From NCBI GenBank assembly GCA_963995525.1, contig OZ023205.1, forward strand, positions 40,353,379 through 40,417,378: a stretch of DNA of 64,000 bases, read 5' to 3'. Origin of the DNA: Escarpia spicata (lineage: Eukaryota > Annelida > Polychaeta > Sabellida > Siboglinidae). Shown in pieces: positions 1-12,983 of this stretch (positions are counted from its first letter, which is position 1; every line of letters begins with the position of its first letter). Both the position numbers and the translations under genes were made by a program. A model generated the notes under the pieces. It worked only from the letters and a program-made list of their open reading frames with translations, was not told the origin of the DNA and ran no database searches.

Positions 1-286
1 AGACTCAAACGTGTACGGAAATTCGTATGCACACCCCTTCGCTCGTACGGTGCAATGATTTCGGCTCCCGGATTCTGTAGATTCCAACTGATGTAATTAA
101 GTCCTGGTGTATTTGCCACTGTTTAGCTATACAATATGTATCGGCATTTATATACTAAAATGTTCACATGGAAATAGAACGTACTGAATAACAACCATTG
201 TAGTCAACATACACGCATGATCATTATGACCAAATCCTAATACCTCATGGTACAATTTCAATTAAACGTGTTCTTGTGTGTTCCAG
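1..286. other. intron or 5' flank, no gene seen
   Basis: AT-rich sequence with no supported coding region. It ends in a pyrimidine-rich stretch and a TTCCAG acceptor at 281-286, which opens the first exon seen in the window. Confidence 0.4.
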
Positions 287-387
287 AGTATGAAGGAACA
301 CTAGCGACACTGACGGGACCAGAAGGTGCATTTGGCATCAGTCAGACACAATATATAAACGGGATGAAACGTGGTTGGAAGATTCAG
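287..387 (+). CDS. exon: first half of a CUB domain (CUB/Methyltransf_FA protein)
   Basis: Internal exon of an extracellular protein gene that begins upstream of the window. The acceptor TTCCAG ends at 286; the donor GTTGAT at 388 is weak. The exon starts with two bases of a split codon and ends in phase 0. The peptide (YEGTLATLTGPEGAFG ... YINGMKRGWKIQ) has the usual CUB opening (G-T/L-x-G-P, then Y-x-N and W-K-I). The second CUB half is the exon at 14248, which starts in phase 0 with A-V-K-L-E-F-F and continues the fold directly. CUB domains are beta-sandwich modules of secreted or cell-surface proteins. The intron to the next exon is about 13.9 kb and holds most of the transposons of this region. 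The exon could be a dead duplicate, but phase and fold continuity argue it is real. Confidence 0.6.
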
Positions 388-1011
388 GTTGATCTATGGA
401 AGGTTGGTCATTATTTTAATTATGAAAGGCATGTGAGCGCAGTTCCGACCAGAGCTACATAAAAATACTACAGCGAAGCAGCGTAATACAATTTCACTTA
501 TAGCCATTGCTTTTTATTACATGTCTTAGCTGAAAATACTAGACTAGGCAAATAATCTTTAAAAAAACCTTCACCAGTTATAACCAACCGTGATGCCATT
601 TTCTATTGTGATTTTTTCTGCGTGGTGAGCTATTTTGTGAAAATGGGCTTTTTGAAGATGTTTTCAACATGTACATAATTGGCTACATATATTTGTTTGG
701 GTTTTGCTTATCCATTTCCGGACGTTGCAGCCTTGATGGATTGTCTATAGACAACTCTTTCGTTTGCCAGTCTCCCCACTCGCCAGACATCGGCTCCAAT
801 CCATTCCTCTATGTCTTTCCCCCATTGTCTCCTAGGTCTTCCTCTGCTTCTTCTGCCTTCCACTTTTCCTTCCATTATTAGTCTCTCTCTCTAGAGACTG
901 ATGCTGTTTCACATGGCCGAAATAACTTAGTTTCTTTACAAAGTTAAATAAAGTCCCGGGTATAACACCAAGCTCATCTGCGATGGATTCGTTAGTTCTG
1001 CGTTCAGTCCA

Positions 1012-2256
1012 CTAAACTCGTAATATCTTTCTATAACACTTGTTTTCAAATGCATTTATACGTTTAGTAATGTTCTTATTAAGAGTCCAGGTTTCGCATC
1101 CATATGTAGCCGTTGGAAATATGTAAACTCGGATAATTCGTAGTTTCATATCTTTGCTCGTTGCTTTCCACAGCTCCTTCCTCTCCGTCAACTTTTTACT
1201 CGCCATTGCCAATCTCCGCTTGATCTCTTTCGTCCCATCTCCATCCGCTTCTATCAGTGAACCCATATATTCAAAACTTTCCACTCGTTCTATTTCCTCG
1301 CCATCTACTGTGACTTCTGATGGTTCTCGACATCCCTTCACATCCATAATCTTAGTCTTCTTTACGTTTAGTTTCAATCCTTTCATCTCGCTGTGCTCTT
1401 TAACAGTAGTTATCAGTTTAGCCAATCCCTCTTTTGTATCGGATATTAACGCTGTGTCGTCGGCATATCTCAATTCATATATCTCCTGTCCATTCACTTT
1501 CAGTCCATTAAAAAACTTGCTTCTCGTGTCAGTCTCGACTTCTCTCATGATATTCTCTGTGTATAGACTGAATAGGTGGGGGGGGGGCAAAATGCACCCC
1601 TGTCTCACTCCCTTGCCGACTGGGAACCAATCTGTAGTACCACACTCTAATCTCACTGCAGACTGCTGTCCAACATATAAATTTTGGATAAGTAATGTAA
1701 TTTTCTGGTCAAATCCCATGCGAATCAAGGTTTTCCAAAGTTGTTGATGACTAACATTATCAAAAGCTTTTGAATAATCTATGAAACAGATCCTAAGGTC
1801 ATGGATGAATTCTCTGCATTTCTGAATTAACATCTTCAGGTTGAAAATGTGATCTCTTGTTCCTCTTCCAGTCCGGAAACCAGCTTGTGTTCTGTTGACT
1901 TCACATTCTAATTTTGTTGTGATTCTCTTCATTATGATTTTTAGCGTAATTTTGCTGGCATGGCTGATGAGGGATATACTCCTGTGGTTTGAGCATTCTT
2001 GTATGTCACCTTTTTTCGGTATTGGTATAAGGATGGCTCTTTTCCAGTCCATGGGCCATGTTCCACTTCTCCATATTTTCTTGCATAATGTGTGATACAT
2101 ATCCACGCCTGCTTCGCCACTTGCTCTTATTAGCTCTGCAGTGATGTCATCAGTGCCAGGTGATTTTCCGTCTTTCAGACTTTTTATTGCCCACTCCACT
2201 TCCTGAACGCAAAGGCTCAAGTTCATCTTCTGGTTCTGTCCTCTCTCTGTCTTCAT
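1012..2256 (-). pseudogene. LINE reverse transcriptase, C-terminal two thirds
   Basis: 414-codon open stretch of a non-LTR reverse transcriptase. Visible in order: AIKSLKDGKSPGTD (fingers), WKRAILIPIPKKGD, the motif around QAGFRTGRGT, CFIDYSKAFDNVSH (catalytic Asp of the palm), VRQGC (normally followed by the LSP-type motif, here disturbed), and YADDTALI carrying the catalytic Asp pair. The N-terminal end overlaps the preceding endonuclease/linker stretch in another frame, so the original single ORF is frameshifted. The stop at 1012 is premature: coding sequence of the same family continues in the next 300 bases. Confidence 0.85.
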
Positions 2257-3151
2257 CCATGTCTACCTCTTCTGTTTCTTCTTTCTTAAACATGCTTTCA
2301 TAATATTGCTTCCATCTTTCAAGTATGTCATCGCTTTCTGTCAGAGTCATTCCCGTTTCATCTTTAATAACGCCAAGTCTAGGTTTGAACGACTGTGTCA
2401 TAAACTTGATTTCCTCGAACATACTGCGACTATCGTTCCTTCTCATACATAGTTCTATCTTTTCGCATTTCTTCTCTAGATATTTCTTCTTGTCTTCCTT
2501 ACACATTCGTTTAATCATCCTGGACTTCTCTCTGTATTTCTCATGATAATTCTCACTCATTTCTTTGTTCTTCTTTAACTCTTTCCTTTCGTCAATCATC
2601 TGCAGTGTGTCTTCGCTTATCCGTGGTTGTTTTTGTCTCCTCTTTTTAGTGAAGTGTTTGTCAGCTGATTCCATAATGATGTTCCTAATTTCTACTGCCA
2701 ACTCTTCTGGTTCCTTCTCGTCAGCCACTGTCTGAAATACTCCGAAACGGTTCATAACCTCTACTCGGTATCCTTCTTTGATATCACTGACGTCATACCT
2801 CACAATCTCTTTCCCTATCTTCATCTTTCTTAATTTTATCGCAATCTTGGCGCTTAGCAATTCATGGTCAGAGCCACAATCGGCTCCCGGTAATGTCTTT
2901 GCATTAAATACAGACGTCCTCCATCGTTTTGGTATCAGCATAAAGTCGATTTTATTTCTGTTGCGACCATCTGGTGTTGTCCAAGTGTAAAGTCTTCTTT
3001 GATGTTGTTTGAAGAAAGTATTGGTGATCATCAGTTCATTCTCTATGATAAACTCAACAAGTCTATCTCCTCTCCCATTTCTCTCGCCTAGTCCATATTT
3101 CCCGATATTTCCATTTTTCTTGTTCGTTTTGACAAATGCCAACTTTTGCAT
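2150..3151 (-). pseudogene. LINE endonuclease C-terminus and linker region
   Basis: 333-codon stretch. The N-terminal part is the end of an exonuclease/endonuclease/phosphatase domain (GKYGLGERNGRGDRLVEF, then RNKIDFMLIP, then CGSDHELL with the C-terminal catalytic Asp-His pair). A charged linker rich in K and E follows, as usual between endonuclease and reverse transcriptase. It overlaps the upstream endonuclease piece and the downstream RT piece in different frames, showing two indels in this copy. Confidence 0.75.
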
Positions 3152-3600
3152 TGAAATCGCCCATCAGTACTACCATGTCTTTCCTGTTTACCTCGTCAAC
3201 TGTTCGTTGCAGTGTATCATAAAACGTTTCTATTACATCGTCGTCTGCAGTGCTCGTTGGTGCATAAATTTGAATACATGTTATATTCGTGGGTTTTGCT
3301 CGTATTCGTATGGTAATAATTCTGTCATTGACCGGATTGTATCCTAATAGTGCATTTTCAGTTTTCTTTGACAGATAGAACGCAACACCACTCATCCCTG
3401 ACTTAGTTGCTCCTGAGTATATAAATTTTCCTCCTGAATCCGGGCGAAAGTGTCCTTGTCCGGCCAACCTGTGTTCCGCAATCTCCAATATATCTACCCA
3501 TATCTATCTGCTTCCGATGTTACCATTTGTAGTGTTCCATGACTAGTTTTTCTGATGTTCCATGTTGCCACACGGATTTTCCCTTTTAGCTTTTTGTTGC
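3063..3600 (-). pseudogene. LINE endonuclease N-terminal half
   Basis: The open stretch from 3488 down to 3063 shows EIAEHRLAGQGHF, YAPTSTADDD and VVLMGDFNAKVG (the GDFN catalytic motif). The first motif, ATWNIRKTSHG, lies just upstream at about 3500-3565 in a different frame, so a one-base indel near 3490 separates the two. The endonuclease would nick target DNA to prime reverse transcription. This copy cannot make an intact enzyme. Confidence 0.75.
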
Positions 3601-4869
3601 TGGTTTTACCTCCCGCACAGTCGGGCATACTACCGTCATCAGCTCTGGCGTTACTTCCAACATCTCCAAGCTCTTCCCCCGTATCTGTCGTCCTATCCAG
3701 CCTGGGGGCTCACCACTACGACCTCTCTTACTCTCTGTATTCTCCATCAAGGTTTCTTGGACTAATACAGCGGTAGTTGCCCATTGCCTTCCGCTGGTTT
3801 GTGTATGGTTAACTCCATTATTCCTTGACTAAAAAGTCTTGCACCGCAGGACAGCGGGTCACCGGTCCTTCCACATGAGTCTTAGTAGGCACCTTGCAGC
3901 CTGGTGAAAGGCTGTTGCTGTTTCGCATTTGTAGCCGGGGGTGTAGCCAATCGGCTGGCCGCCTACTCCTCCGAGACAGTCTTTGTGTGCTGAGGGCAGA
4001 CGTCCCTCGACTCAATAGGCATTAGCCTACAAGCCTTACTCATGTAGTTTTGCTGGTCAGCCGAGACCATTGCCCGAGGTGTGGCCACTGCCGTACACTA
4101 GCAGTTCCTAGGAGCCATACATGAGCTAGATAGACTGTGGGAACCAGTGGTTAGAGCCTCCACAGAAGTGGAGCGGCTGCCCATCACCAAAGGGACTATA
4201 CCTCCAGGTTCTACCCTACACCCCGCTACATATATACTAGCCACAATAAGAAACTGTGCATGATACAAATGTCATTATATTGTTTTAAATGGTTTAAGCT
4301 GTCCACACAAAAGTGTTATGTAAGTGTAACATGTATGCCATTATTTTCACGTGACAATAACACGATGGCTTTACGTTTATGCCTAATCTTTAGGATCAAC
4401 GTTTCAGTGGCGAACTTGAACGTCACAAGATTAATTACGGGTGTGTCCTCCAACTGCTTTGATCGCTGCAGTGCATCGGTGCCTACAGTGGAATGTCAAG
4501 CTTGTGCTTCATGTGTTTTTCCAGTTGGGTGTACCAGCAGCTCTCCAAACGTCTGCCTCATGTAACCATGCCTGTTACGAACCCCCCTACAGGAGCATTT
4601 TCTTTGTTTTCACACAATGGCGTTGCCTGACCTTGCATTATGTAACTTTCCAATGAAAGTCATGCTATGGTATAATCTACATGTCCCTGTTTTATGTTAA
4701 GCGACATTGCGCAAAATCAATCTATTGCATTACATTTCGGTGCCTGTCTTCCTATGCACAGTTTCTTTTTGTGGCTAGTATGTATACTAATTATAGGACG
4801 ACACGAGAACATTTTATGTCAGCATCTGTGTAAAAAACGAGGCACGTATGTGCAGCACATTTTAAGTAA

Positions 4870-5212
4870 ATACAATAATAATAATGATAATAATAATGAT
4901 AATAATGATAATAATAATGATCATAATAATGATCATAATGATCATAATAGTGAATATAATAATGATGATACTAATGATAATAATAATGATAATAATAATG
5001 ATAATAATTACGATAATAGTGAATATAATAATGATGATACTAATGATAATAATTATGATAATAATAATTTTAATAATGCTATTAATAATAATAAGGATAC
5101 TAATAACGATGATAAAAATTATGATAATCATGGTGATAATGATGATGATAATGATGATATTGTGATGATGATGATGATGATGATGATAATAACAATAATA
5201 ATAATACAATAA
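4870..5212. repeat. (AAT/GAT)n microsatellite
   Basis: About 340 bases made almost wholly of AAT, GAT and CAT triplets, ending in (GAT)n and (AAT)n. It sits immediately 3' of the minus-strand LINE tail at 5230-5666, so it probably grew from the simple tail of that retrotransposon. Long Ile/Asn/Asp-rich translations here are artefacts. Confidence 0.9.
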
Positions 5213-5229
5213 GATAACTTCTATTTCGC

Positions 5230-5666
5230 CTAAATCCTTGGAAACCAAGCTCAGGGGCGCACCATGACAACAGGATAGGAACAATACGTAGGTCAGAACT
5301 AGATAATCGAAGCTGGATAGGTTTTCTTACAGGAGTAAGCAGTGAGTGCAAATAAGATTGTTGCTTACTGGACAGTGCCTGGTATGTAATGGTACACATC
5401 TTAAATATCATTCGCTATTGTACAGGAAGCCAATGCAAAGATTTCAAAAGTGGTACAGAGCGAGAAAAACGAGGAGATCTTGTAACTACCCTTGCTAGAC
5501 AAATTTGGATCGGTTGAACTTTTGTAATATCCTTGTTAGCGATACTATAAAGGAGGGAATTGCAATAGTGAAGTCTACTGCTAACAAACGTTGTTGCAAT
5601 AGTTTTAGCAACAGAAAATAATATATACAATAGATAGAATTGAAATGACAGCATTAAACAAACCAA
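5230..5666 (-). pseudogene. LINE reverse transcriptase C-terminus, 5'-truncated
   Basis: Minus-strand peptide with the well known C-terminal signature of jockey/CR1-superclade LINEs: SSRLHYCNSLLYSI, then VQPIQICLARVVTRSPRFS, SVPLLKSLHWLPVQ, and after one in-frame TAG (5415-5417) FKMCTITYQALSSKQ and LRLSSSDL. The copy lacks endonuclease and RT palm, so it is a 5'-truncated insertion. It is followed on its 3' side by the triplet microsatellite at 4870-5212. Confidence 0.75.
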
Positions 5667-6310
5667 ATTATATAAACATTTTAGTTAGGTTTTGTGACCG
5701 AAGGTGTACAATAATCATCTTAGACTATTATAATAAACATCCCTATTATGTGTTGTCATAGTTTTATGACAAACGATATTGTTCAGTAAACGTTATGTAC
5801 AATTGTGTATCTTTCTTGACAAAATATGGGATAATATATGTAGATGCACATATATCACTGCTACACAAACCGATGGAAAAAATTGAGGGAGTAAATCTAC
5901 CACGTATTTAAACAGCTGATATATACACCAGAAATGTCTCCTATCTTGTGACATCTTCTATACAAATTTTACAGTACGTCACCAGTGTACGATCTTTACC
6001 ACAAAAAAGTTATTGGTCAACCGGACCAGCAACTTCAAAAGGTTATTGGCCCGGCAGCAAAGTCACTTGTCCGTATTTTACGAAGTTAACAATAGCACAA
6101 TGCGTGAGCGCAAACGGCCTGCAAAACATTTTGAGAAAAAAATGTACACTTGTATTTACTTACCTCAAGAATTTTTAATAGTTGCCCACGATTGAGCATT
6201 GGCACGCTCAAGTTTTATTTCCTGTAGTTGTTTTTTCCAGATTTCTTTGCTAATATTGTTACTGGGGGCATTGCTTTTTATTTATGTTCTCTTCTCTTCA
6301 GGTTTGCTTC
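5667..6310. other. intronic, nothing recognised
   Basis: AT-rich sequence without coding potential, RNA gene or recognisable repeat. Confidence 0.4.
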
Positions 6311-6389
6311 GTCTAGGCGAGTTCACGTCTAGGCTAGTTCACGTCTAGGCTAGTTCACGTCTAGGATAGTTCACGTCTAGGCTAGTTTA
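6311..6389 (+). repeat. 16-bp tandem repeat, about 5 copies
   Basis: Unit GTCTAGGCTAGTTCAC repeated from 6311 with single-base variants (GCGAG, GATAG). The last copy decays into TTTATG. Confidence 0.9.
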
Positions 6390-7216
6390 TGAAGTTGTAG
6401 TTGTATGTGTCTGGTTGGTTTCTCCAATTTCTTCGGAGGCGAGACTTCAGATAGTCTGTGTACGACCTGTGTCATCCGATAGCGAGTTCCACTATTCCAG
6501 TAAAGTAGAAAGAGTGCCTGTTTTCTATTGATCTCTGTGTTTATAGTTTTTCACTGTGGCCTCTTGTGTTACCAGTGGCTTTCGTGAATATCTGTCTTGA
6601 TGAACATTGTGAGTATTTACAATCCTGTTTGATAGAGTTCATTCTTTTGATGGTTGTTAATGTTTGGATGATATTAGTTCTCTGTCTTCTGTAGTTTAGT
6701 GTAGGCAGCTTTCACTCTTTCAGTCGGTTGCAGTATCGTACATTCTTTTTTGTTTCTGATCCTAGTCATGTTTCACTCCACTAAACGTGCTAAATTACGT
6801 TGCCAGCTGATAATAATTCCTGATCATATGTACACTTACAATGCTATTTGATGTATCAGTATACTGTTATTTTTCTTTAACTGATGTCAAACTTATTTCT
6901 ATAAATTCTTTAAAATAATTACGAACCAAAGATATTTAGTAAATGCTCCTTCATTTTGTTTAATTGAAGCAAGTGGTAGGTAATGGCAGCCAACCATTCA
7001 ACAGCAGGCATCATTAAGAATTACATTTATACCAGCGGCAACAGCAATTAAATCATTACTCCACGACTCGGAAAATACATACAGATCTAATGTCAGACAA
7101 GAGAGAATTGTTGTTATCAGCACGACCAGCTGCGTCAACTCCATCACCAGGGCCAACAGCGGCGGCTTCCAAATGGTCCATGTTTTCATCTCCTTGGTTT
7201 TCACTTTCACCACGAG
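6390..7216. other. intronic, nothing recognised
   Basis: T-rich to mixed sequence. No ORF, RNA gene or element boundary that I can support. Confidence 0.35.
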
Positions 7217-7830
<614 letters not shown>

Positions 7831-8339
7831 TCTTTTGCCACACATCAACCGTTATTTAAAATTTCATAATCCTTTGTCTCATACCAGTGGCCTTTGTCAT
7901 AACCATTCTTTCTATAAAAAAACAGACCGTAACAACGCAACGCGATTGGACTTTGGTGACTGGGACTGCGATGTGTATTTGGCAACCTAATCAAAACCAG
8001 ATGTCGTTGAGAGTAGCGATCGACGGTTCACTATCAGTAACATATGTCAATTAACGCGGCGGTAGTGCCAATAAGACCAAAGTTTGTTATCGATAAGCGT
8101 TACCACACCTCAAAGATCGAACAATTATTTGTTCATTTCAATAAGCCATCAACAATTATGATCCATTCTTTGATGTTCTTGCGCAACTAACAACTATTAT
8201 CATAACCAGATGTCGAGCAACAAAACGCTGATATGAAATACTTTGTTACCAACTGTCAAACGACATTTTCTTTCTTCAATTTAGTACATCACCAATGGTT
8301 ATGCGCTTTTCTTTGTTGACACGTTTAGCAACCATTACA

Positions 8340-9360
8340 CAATTTAATATTTCGCAACCTCGATTCTCTTTTGCGCAATAACAGGTCCAGAGTTCACCAA
8401 CGGATTAATTATACGTCCTCCATATAAACCACAGTTCGTACAATTAACATATTTGTGCATTGAACGTATTGAATTTGTTGGTTTGTGCGTGTTTAGCCTT
8501 GTGTGTCTGTTTAAAATAGGCGATTTTGCTTCTTTTAGTGATATCTCGTGTTGTATGTCTGTTGTTTCGTGGTTCATTTCTGTATAACGTTAGATTGTTC
8601 TACATATTTGTCTTTTGAACTTGCTGAATTTGCACCCCGTGTACATAAATTGTATTCCCATCATTAAAGTCATATTTTGACCTATTGACCTACCAAGAAG
8701 CGCCTCCTAGTGACCTTACGAATCAGTTTGGGGATGACCAGTTCGTATGAGTAATGTTTGCCCCTTGAGCGTGTCGATTTTGTTTCTTTGAATGGTATTT
8801 CGTCTTGTGTGTCTCTTATTTCGTGTTTCATATTTGTTGAAGATGTTTGTCTTTTGAACATGCTGACTTTGCACCCCGTGTGCATTAATGTTATAGTTTT
8901 ACCCATCATTCGTATCATAGTTTGATCTATTCACCTACCAAGAAGCGCCACCTTGTGACTTTACGTGTTAATTTGGGGGTAACCATTTCGTATAAGAAAT
9001 ATGTTTGTCCGTCGGGTATAGTCTTGTATGTCTGTTGAAAATAAGCGAGTTTCCTTATTTGAGTGGTATTTCGTCTTGTATGTCTTTTCTTTTGTGCTTC
9101 ATATCTGTTGAACTTTAGATTTTCTAGATGTTTGTGTTTTGAACGTGCTGACTTTGCACCCCGTGTGCTTAGATTTTATTGTCTTACCCATCATTCATAT
9201 AAAAGTTTGACCTATTGACCTACCTTGAAGTGCCACCTAGTGACTTTACGTTTTAGTATGGGGGTGACCAGTTCGTATAAGAAACATATTTGTCCATTCA
9301 ACGTATTGACATTGCTGGTTTGTGGGTGTTTAGCCTTGTATGTCTGTTGAAAATATACAT
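8340..9360. repeat. tandem repeat, period about 250-285 bp, 3-4 copies
   Basis: Landmarks recur in order: GACCTATTGACCTACC at about 8677, a variant at about 8924, and again at about 9210; TTTGCACCCCGTGTG at about 8630, 8870 and 9156; GGTATTTCGTCTTGT at about 8791 and 9067 with a variant at about 8541. Partial copies begin and end the block. It has no coding content. The block lies between the inverted minisatellites at 7217-7830 and 9379-9823. Confidence 0.8.
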
Positions 9361-9378
9361 AAACGCACGGGCCCATAA

Positions 9379-9823
9379 CACGCAAACAGTCACCTACGAG
9401 ACACACACTGACCTACAACACACAAACATTAACCTACAACACACACAAACACGCACATACAACACACAAACACAAACCTACAACACACATACACTGACCT
9501 ATAACACACAAACACTGACCTAAAACACACAAACACACTGACCTATAAAACACAAACTTACAAACATACAACACACAAACACGGACCTGCAACACACACA
9601 TACACTGACCTACAACACACAACCACCGACATACAACACACAAACATTGACCTACAACATACAAACACACGGACCTACAAGCACACGGACCTACAACACA
9701 CAAACAAACGGCCCTACAACACACAAACCTACAACACACATACACCGACCTACAATACATAAACAGTGGCCTAAACACAAAAATACCGCCCTAAAACACA
9801 CAAACACTGACCTACAATATAAT
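9379..9823 (-). repeat. CA-rich minisatellite, inverted relative to 7217-7830
   Basis: Units of the type ACCTACAACACACAAACACT repeat about 20 times. They are the reverse complement of the minisatellite unit at 7217-7830. Confidence 0.9.
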
Positions 9824-11044
9824 GAGGTTTCATTAATGTCCGATAAATAGTAATTGATTCGTCTTGTTAATGACCTAAATTATTCCTAGTCAAGTTCGCG
9901 TAGCAGGCTGGCTTGCTGCATCCGTGTGTTAAAGTCCGTATCACTCATTCAAAAAACGCGTGCGCGTGTTTGGTTGGTGTGATGTCAAAAACAGCGGTGG
10001 CGACAATAAATAATATACCATTTTTAAACAGCTTTATATCATCTTTTTAAAGGTATGCGTTTTCTAATCAGACATTTTTCAGCGGCTGTTGAGTACACTG
10101 ACGACTTTGAACCTGTTTGTGTACAATAGTCGATTAAAAAAGAAAAGCGTAGCTTACAAGCGGAGTTGATTATATATGTTGAGATTGCATGCGTATCATA
10201 TTTCATAAACTGTTGATTTCAAAATACACGTGTTAGGATTTAGTCGCGCTCAACGATTCATACGTTCAACACGAAAGAAAAATGGTTGGTAGGATGGCTT
10301 GGGAAGATACCGAATGGCAAGGATTGCACACTACCAGAAGAGCGTGAGATGTAAGTCTTCACAGTACTGTTATAGCATGTATTTACACAGGACTGTCAAA
10401 TCAACCAATTATTGTGGCGTTGTAATACAGTATGTACAAATTAAGGAACAAATGATCATGATCGGTGGAAGGTGGAATGACGACACTTACGGTGGAAGGT
10501 CATAGATCAACATCAAGTGGCGCTCCCTGATGAGTAGGTCATTGTTAAATAGCGCCCCATGGCAAATAGGTTATGAACTAAATAACTAGGTAAGATAGGT
10601 CAAAATGACGTTGTCAAATGCCTAGTGGTAATCATCCGTAAGCTCACGACCACTCGGTCGTAAAATACACACAAGTCATGCCATTATCCGCTTATATCTT
10701 TGGTCACTAAAAAATACGTGTGCACTTGTATAATACCGTGTTTTGTTCATTTGTTTCATAAGCACGCACGCACACACGATGATATGCCCGATAAGAGGCG
10801 GTCATTAGCCGTCCACCACCTTCCTTACACTGACACGCACTCAAATTCGCACTAAGAGGAGGTCATCACCCTATTACAATGAGGCAATAGGGTAGGCGAT
10901 AACTAAGGGATATGATGACGTCACCGGAGGTGAAGTAATAATCGCTAGGGGGCGCTCTCTAACCGGAGATGAGTCAGCATTTACAGTTCCTCATTTTCAT
11001 GACGCCTCATTTACTGATTAGAATGGCCTTACTAACTACTAAAA
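9824..11044. other. intronic, dispersed repeat fragments only
   Basis: No coding region is supported. A short stretch at about 10579-10604 (AAATAACTAGGTAAGATAGG followed by TCAAA) recurs with one change at about 62577-62602, so it belongs to a dispersed repeat. Confidence 0.4.
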
Positions 11045-11390
11045 ATGTACAATTACTTCGTTACAATGTTTGAGTAGATTTGATAAGTACAATTTTGATA
11101 ACGTAGTTTTACTGGTAACGAAGTAGTTTTATCTAAAGTAACGATACTTTTTACTTCGTTTCTTTTGTTTACTTCGCGAAATATTTATGAAACGTCAGGA
11201 CTATGTATGATACACCCAGTTTATACAACATTTCCAAAACCGTGTCTAGTCGTCAAGGAGATCGTGTGGCCATGTCGAAATCTATTAATAATATTATCCA
11301 GTCACAGCGATTCACCGGCCAGGTGGCGATCATATTTGCATATGAACCTCGCTTTGGGGTAGCGCGTCAACGCTAACCCCTATAAATAAG

Positions 11391-11530
11391 AGATCAGCGA
11401 GCGGGAAGTCGTTTGGAGTGATTGTTTACAAGCACTGGTGTGATAACTTGAGTGATTTGATATGGGTGGATGCTACTCTCGTCTGTTATGAGCCCATTTA
11501 GCCAGAATGTTTGTCTGAACATAAGTGACC
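11391..11530 (+). repeat. dispersed repeat, copy 1 (also 17960-18100)
   Basis: From GATCAGCGAGCGGGAAGTCG onward the sequence matches 17960-18100 (GATCAGCGAGCGGCAAGTCG), including GAGTGATTTGA and the GAGCCC...CCAGAATG-type segment. No function is recognised. Confidence 0.7.
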
Positions 11531-11929
11531 GTAATTGTTTCGGATCAAGAAACGAAAGGGGAACAACTGATATGCTTGCTTTGTGCGCGGTTCTCTATGC
11601 AGCTGGCAGGATTTTCATGCCTGCTTGGGCACGCATCGGAGACGCACACTTTGAGAACCAGCTGCTTCTCAAGTTGAACAATTCTTTTGGGTAAAGTGGT
11701 CTGTTCCATCCCCTGTATGAGGGTGTTGCGCAGTACTGGTGTTACGTCTGCCTACTGGACATGGTCCATGAGGCCATTGATGGTCTTGGTCACGTGCTGT
11801 ACAGGTCATGTAACTGATAATTGTCTCTACTTACAGGACATGGTCCAAGATAACAATGGTAGATTGGTCATGTCACTGGTATTGGATTAGCTGAAATTTT
11901 TTCAGGGTAGTTAATTTTTATGCAAATTA

Positions 11930-12290
11930 TCCTTGTGTAGTGGAGCTAGAAGAACAAGGCGAACTGGAGTATCATGCAAGAACTGTAGTGATGAAACTAT
12001 CGGGGAGACGGGAAGATTGTACAAAACGGAACATAGAAATAATGTTGACAACACAAGGAGAGCGAAATACACGAGGAGCTAGAAAAGGATCAACGTATAC
12101 TATCAACAAATCCGCCCTCACAGACCACGCAACAACACAGCATCATATCATAGACTGGGAAGGAGCAAAAATAGGGGATAAGGAAGAAGGATACGACAAA
12201 TAAAGCCATGTGGATCATAAAGGCCAGGACATCAATCAACCGAAAAGAGGGGATTTACGAAGACTGAACTGAAGAAGTTGGAGTGCTATA
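11930..12290 (+). pseudogene. Penelope-like element GIY-YIG endonuclease remnant
   Basis: Plus-strand peptides in neighbouring frames show TIGETGRLYKTEHRNN, then KSALTDHATTQHHIIDWEGA, then ARTSINRKEGIY. This series (GETGR arginine motif, K-S-A-L-x-x-H-x-x-x-x-x-H-x-I-x-W, then I-N-R-x-E-G) is the signature of the C-terminal GIY-YIG endonuclease of Penelope-like retroelements. At least two frame changes are needed, and no reverse transcriptase is present nearby, so this is a dead fragment inside the hAT-type element. Confidence 0.6.
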
Positions 12291-12983
12291 CCGACGAGTG
12301 CTTCTACAAGATATTGGATATGTTTAAAAGAACTAATTTGCATGGTATTGGGTTAATGTTCTATTAAATTGTCATGTGTATACTGTTATATAGTATGTGT
12401 CGTGTGACTGGTATTTGGTTAAGGTTTTATTAGAATAGTCATGTAAAGTAAAATAGTTAGTTGTATGTTAGTCTCGCATTTTATGTGCTTGCTGAAATGT
12501 TGTACGTGTTTAAATTAAAACGTTGAATTGTACTTTTATGTTTACTTCAAGTACGTTTGAGAATTATTTTAACTTTTTACTCAAGTAGGATTTTTCAATG
12601 TACTTTTACTTTTACTTAAGTAGTTTTGAGGGGAGTTACTTTTACTTTTATTCAAGTACAAAATTGAAGTACTTCAGTCAACACTGTCAATTACCATACA
12701 TTTGTATGTCGTTTTGTATGCAGCGTTTTTAAGCGGCCAGTTTTGACGATAAGCTGACATAAGTCTATTCTTTTGCCTCATTACTATTACGTAACATCAA
12801 AAATAGATAAGCAAGCGAAAAATGAACAACTCAGAACACGTCCAAAACATGAAATTCTACGGTCGCTAGCACCCTCACGGCTCGTCCTGTCCCGACGATC
12901 TTGGTATCATTTGAAAGGATGCACTTTTTGTTATTCTAGCGTCATCTAGATTTCCCGGTAACCGTTTAAAGAACACCGATAAT

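Larger units (their letters stand above)
715..4230 (-). mobile_element. non-LTR retrotransposon (LINE), near full length, decayed
   Basis: Read on the minus strand the element runs 5' UTR (about 4230-3600), AP-type endonuclease, linker, reverse transcriptase and C-terminal tail (to about 715). The open reading frame is broken: the endonuclease changes frame near 3490, there are frame changes near 3060-3150 and 2150-2256, and a stop lies at 1012-1014 ahead of the C-terminal tail. The proteins resemble the large LINE group often mis-named craniofacial development protein 2-like. I cannot assign the clade with certainty (RTE-like is possible). A second copy of its 3' end sits at 51740-51890 on the plus strand, so the family is dispersed here. 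Confidence 0.85.
11045..12686 (-). mobile_element. hAT-type non-autonomous element, copy 1
   Basis: The right end read inward begins CAGTGTTGACTGAAGTACTT and continues with many ACTTGAGTA/AAGTAAAAG-type motifs. These match the left end of the element at 52749 over more than 100 bases. The left end (11045-11175, ACTTCGTTAC-rich) matches the right end of that second element, so the two copies lie in opposite orientation. The outer left terminus is not recognisable and no clean target duplication is seen. The interior holds a Penelope-like endonuclease remnant and a segment shared with 17960-18100. Confidence 0.6.

Noticed and set aside
4141..4230. Possible small structured RNA (CCTCCACAGAAGTGGAG hairpin)
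   Set aside because: It lies in the 5' region of the minus-strand LINE and shows only one short hairpin. No RNA family is recognised.
4694..5284. Asn/Asp- and Ile-rich ORFs over the triplet repeat
   Set aside because: Microsatellite translation with no independent coding support.
9379..9823. CRISPR-like regular array
   Set aside because: Units are directly adjacent degenerate minisatellite copies without unique spacers, in animal DNA.
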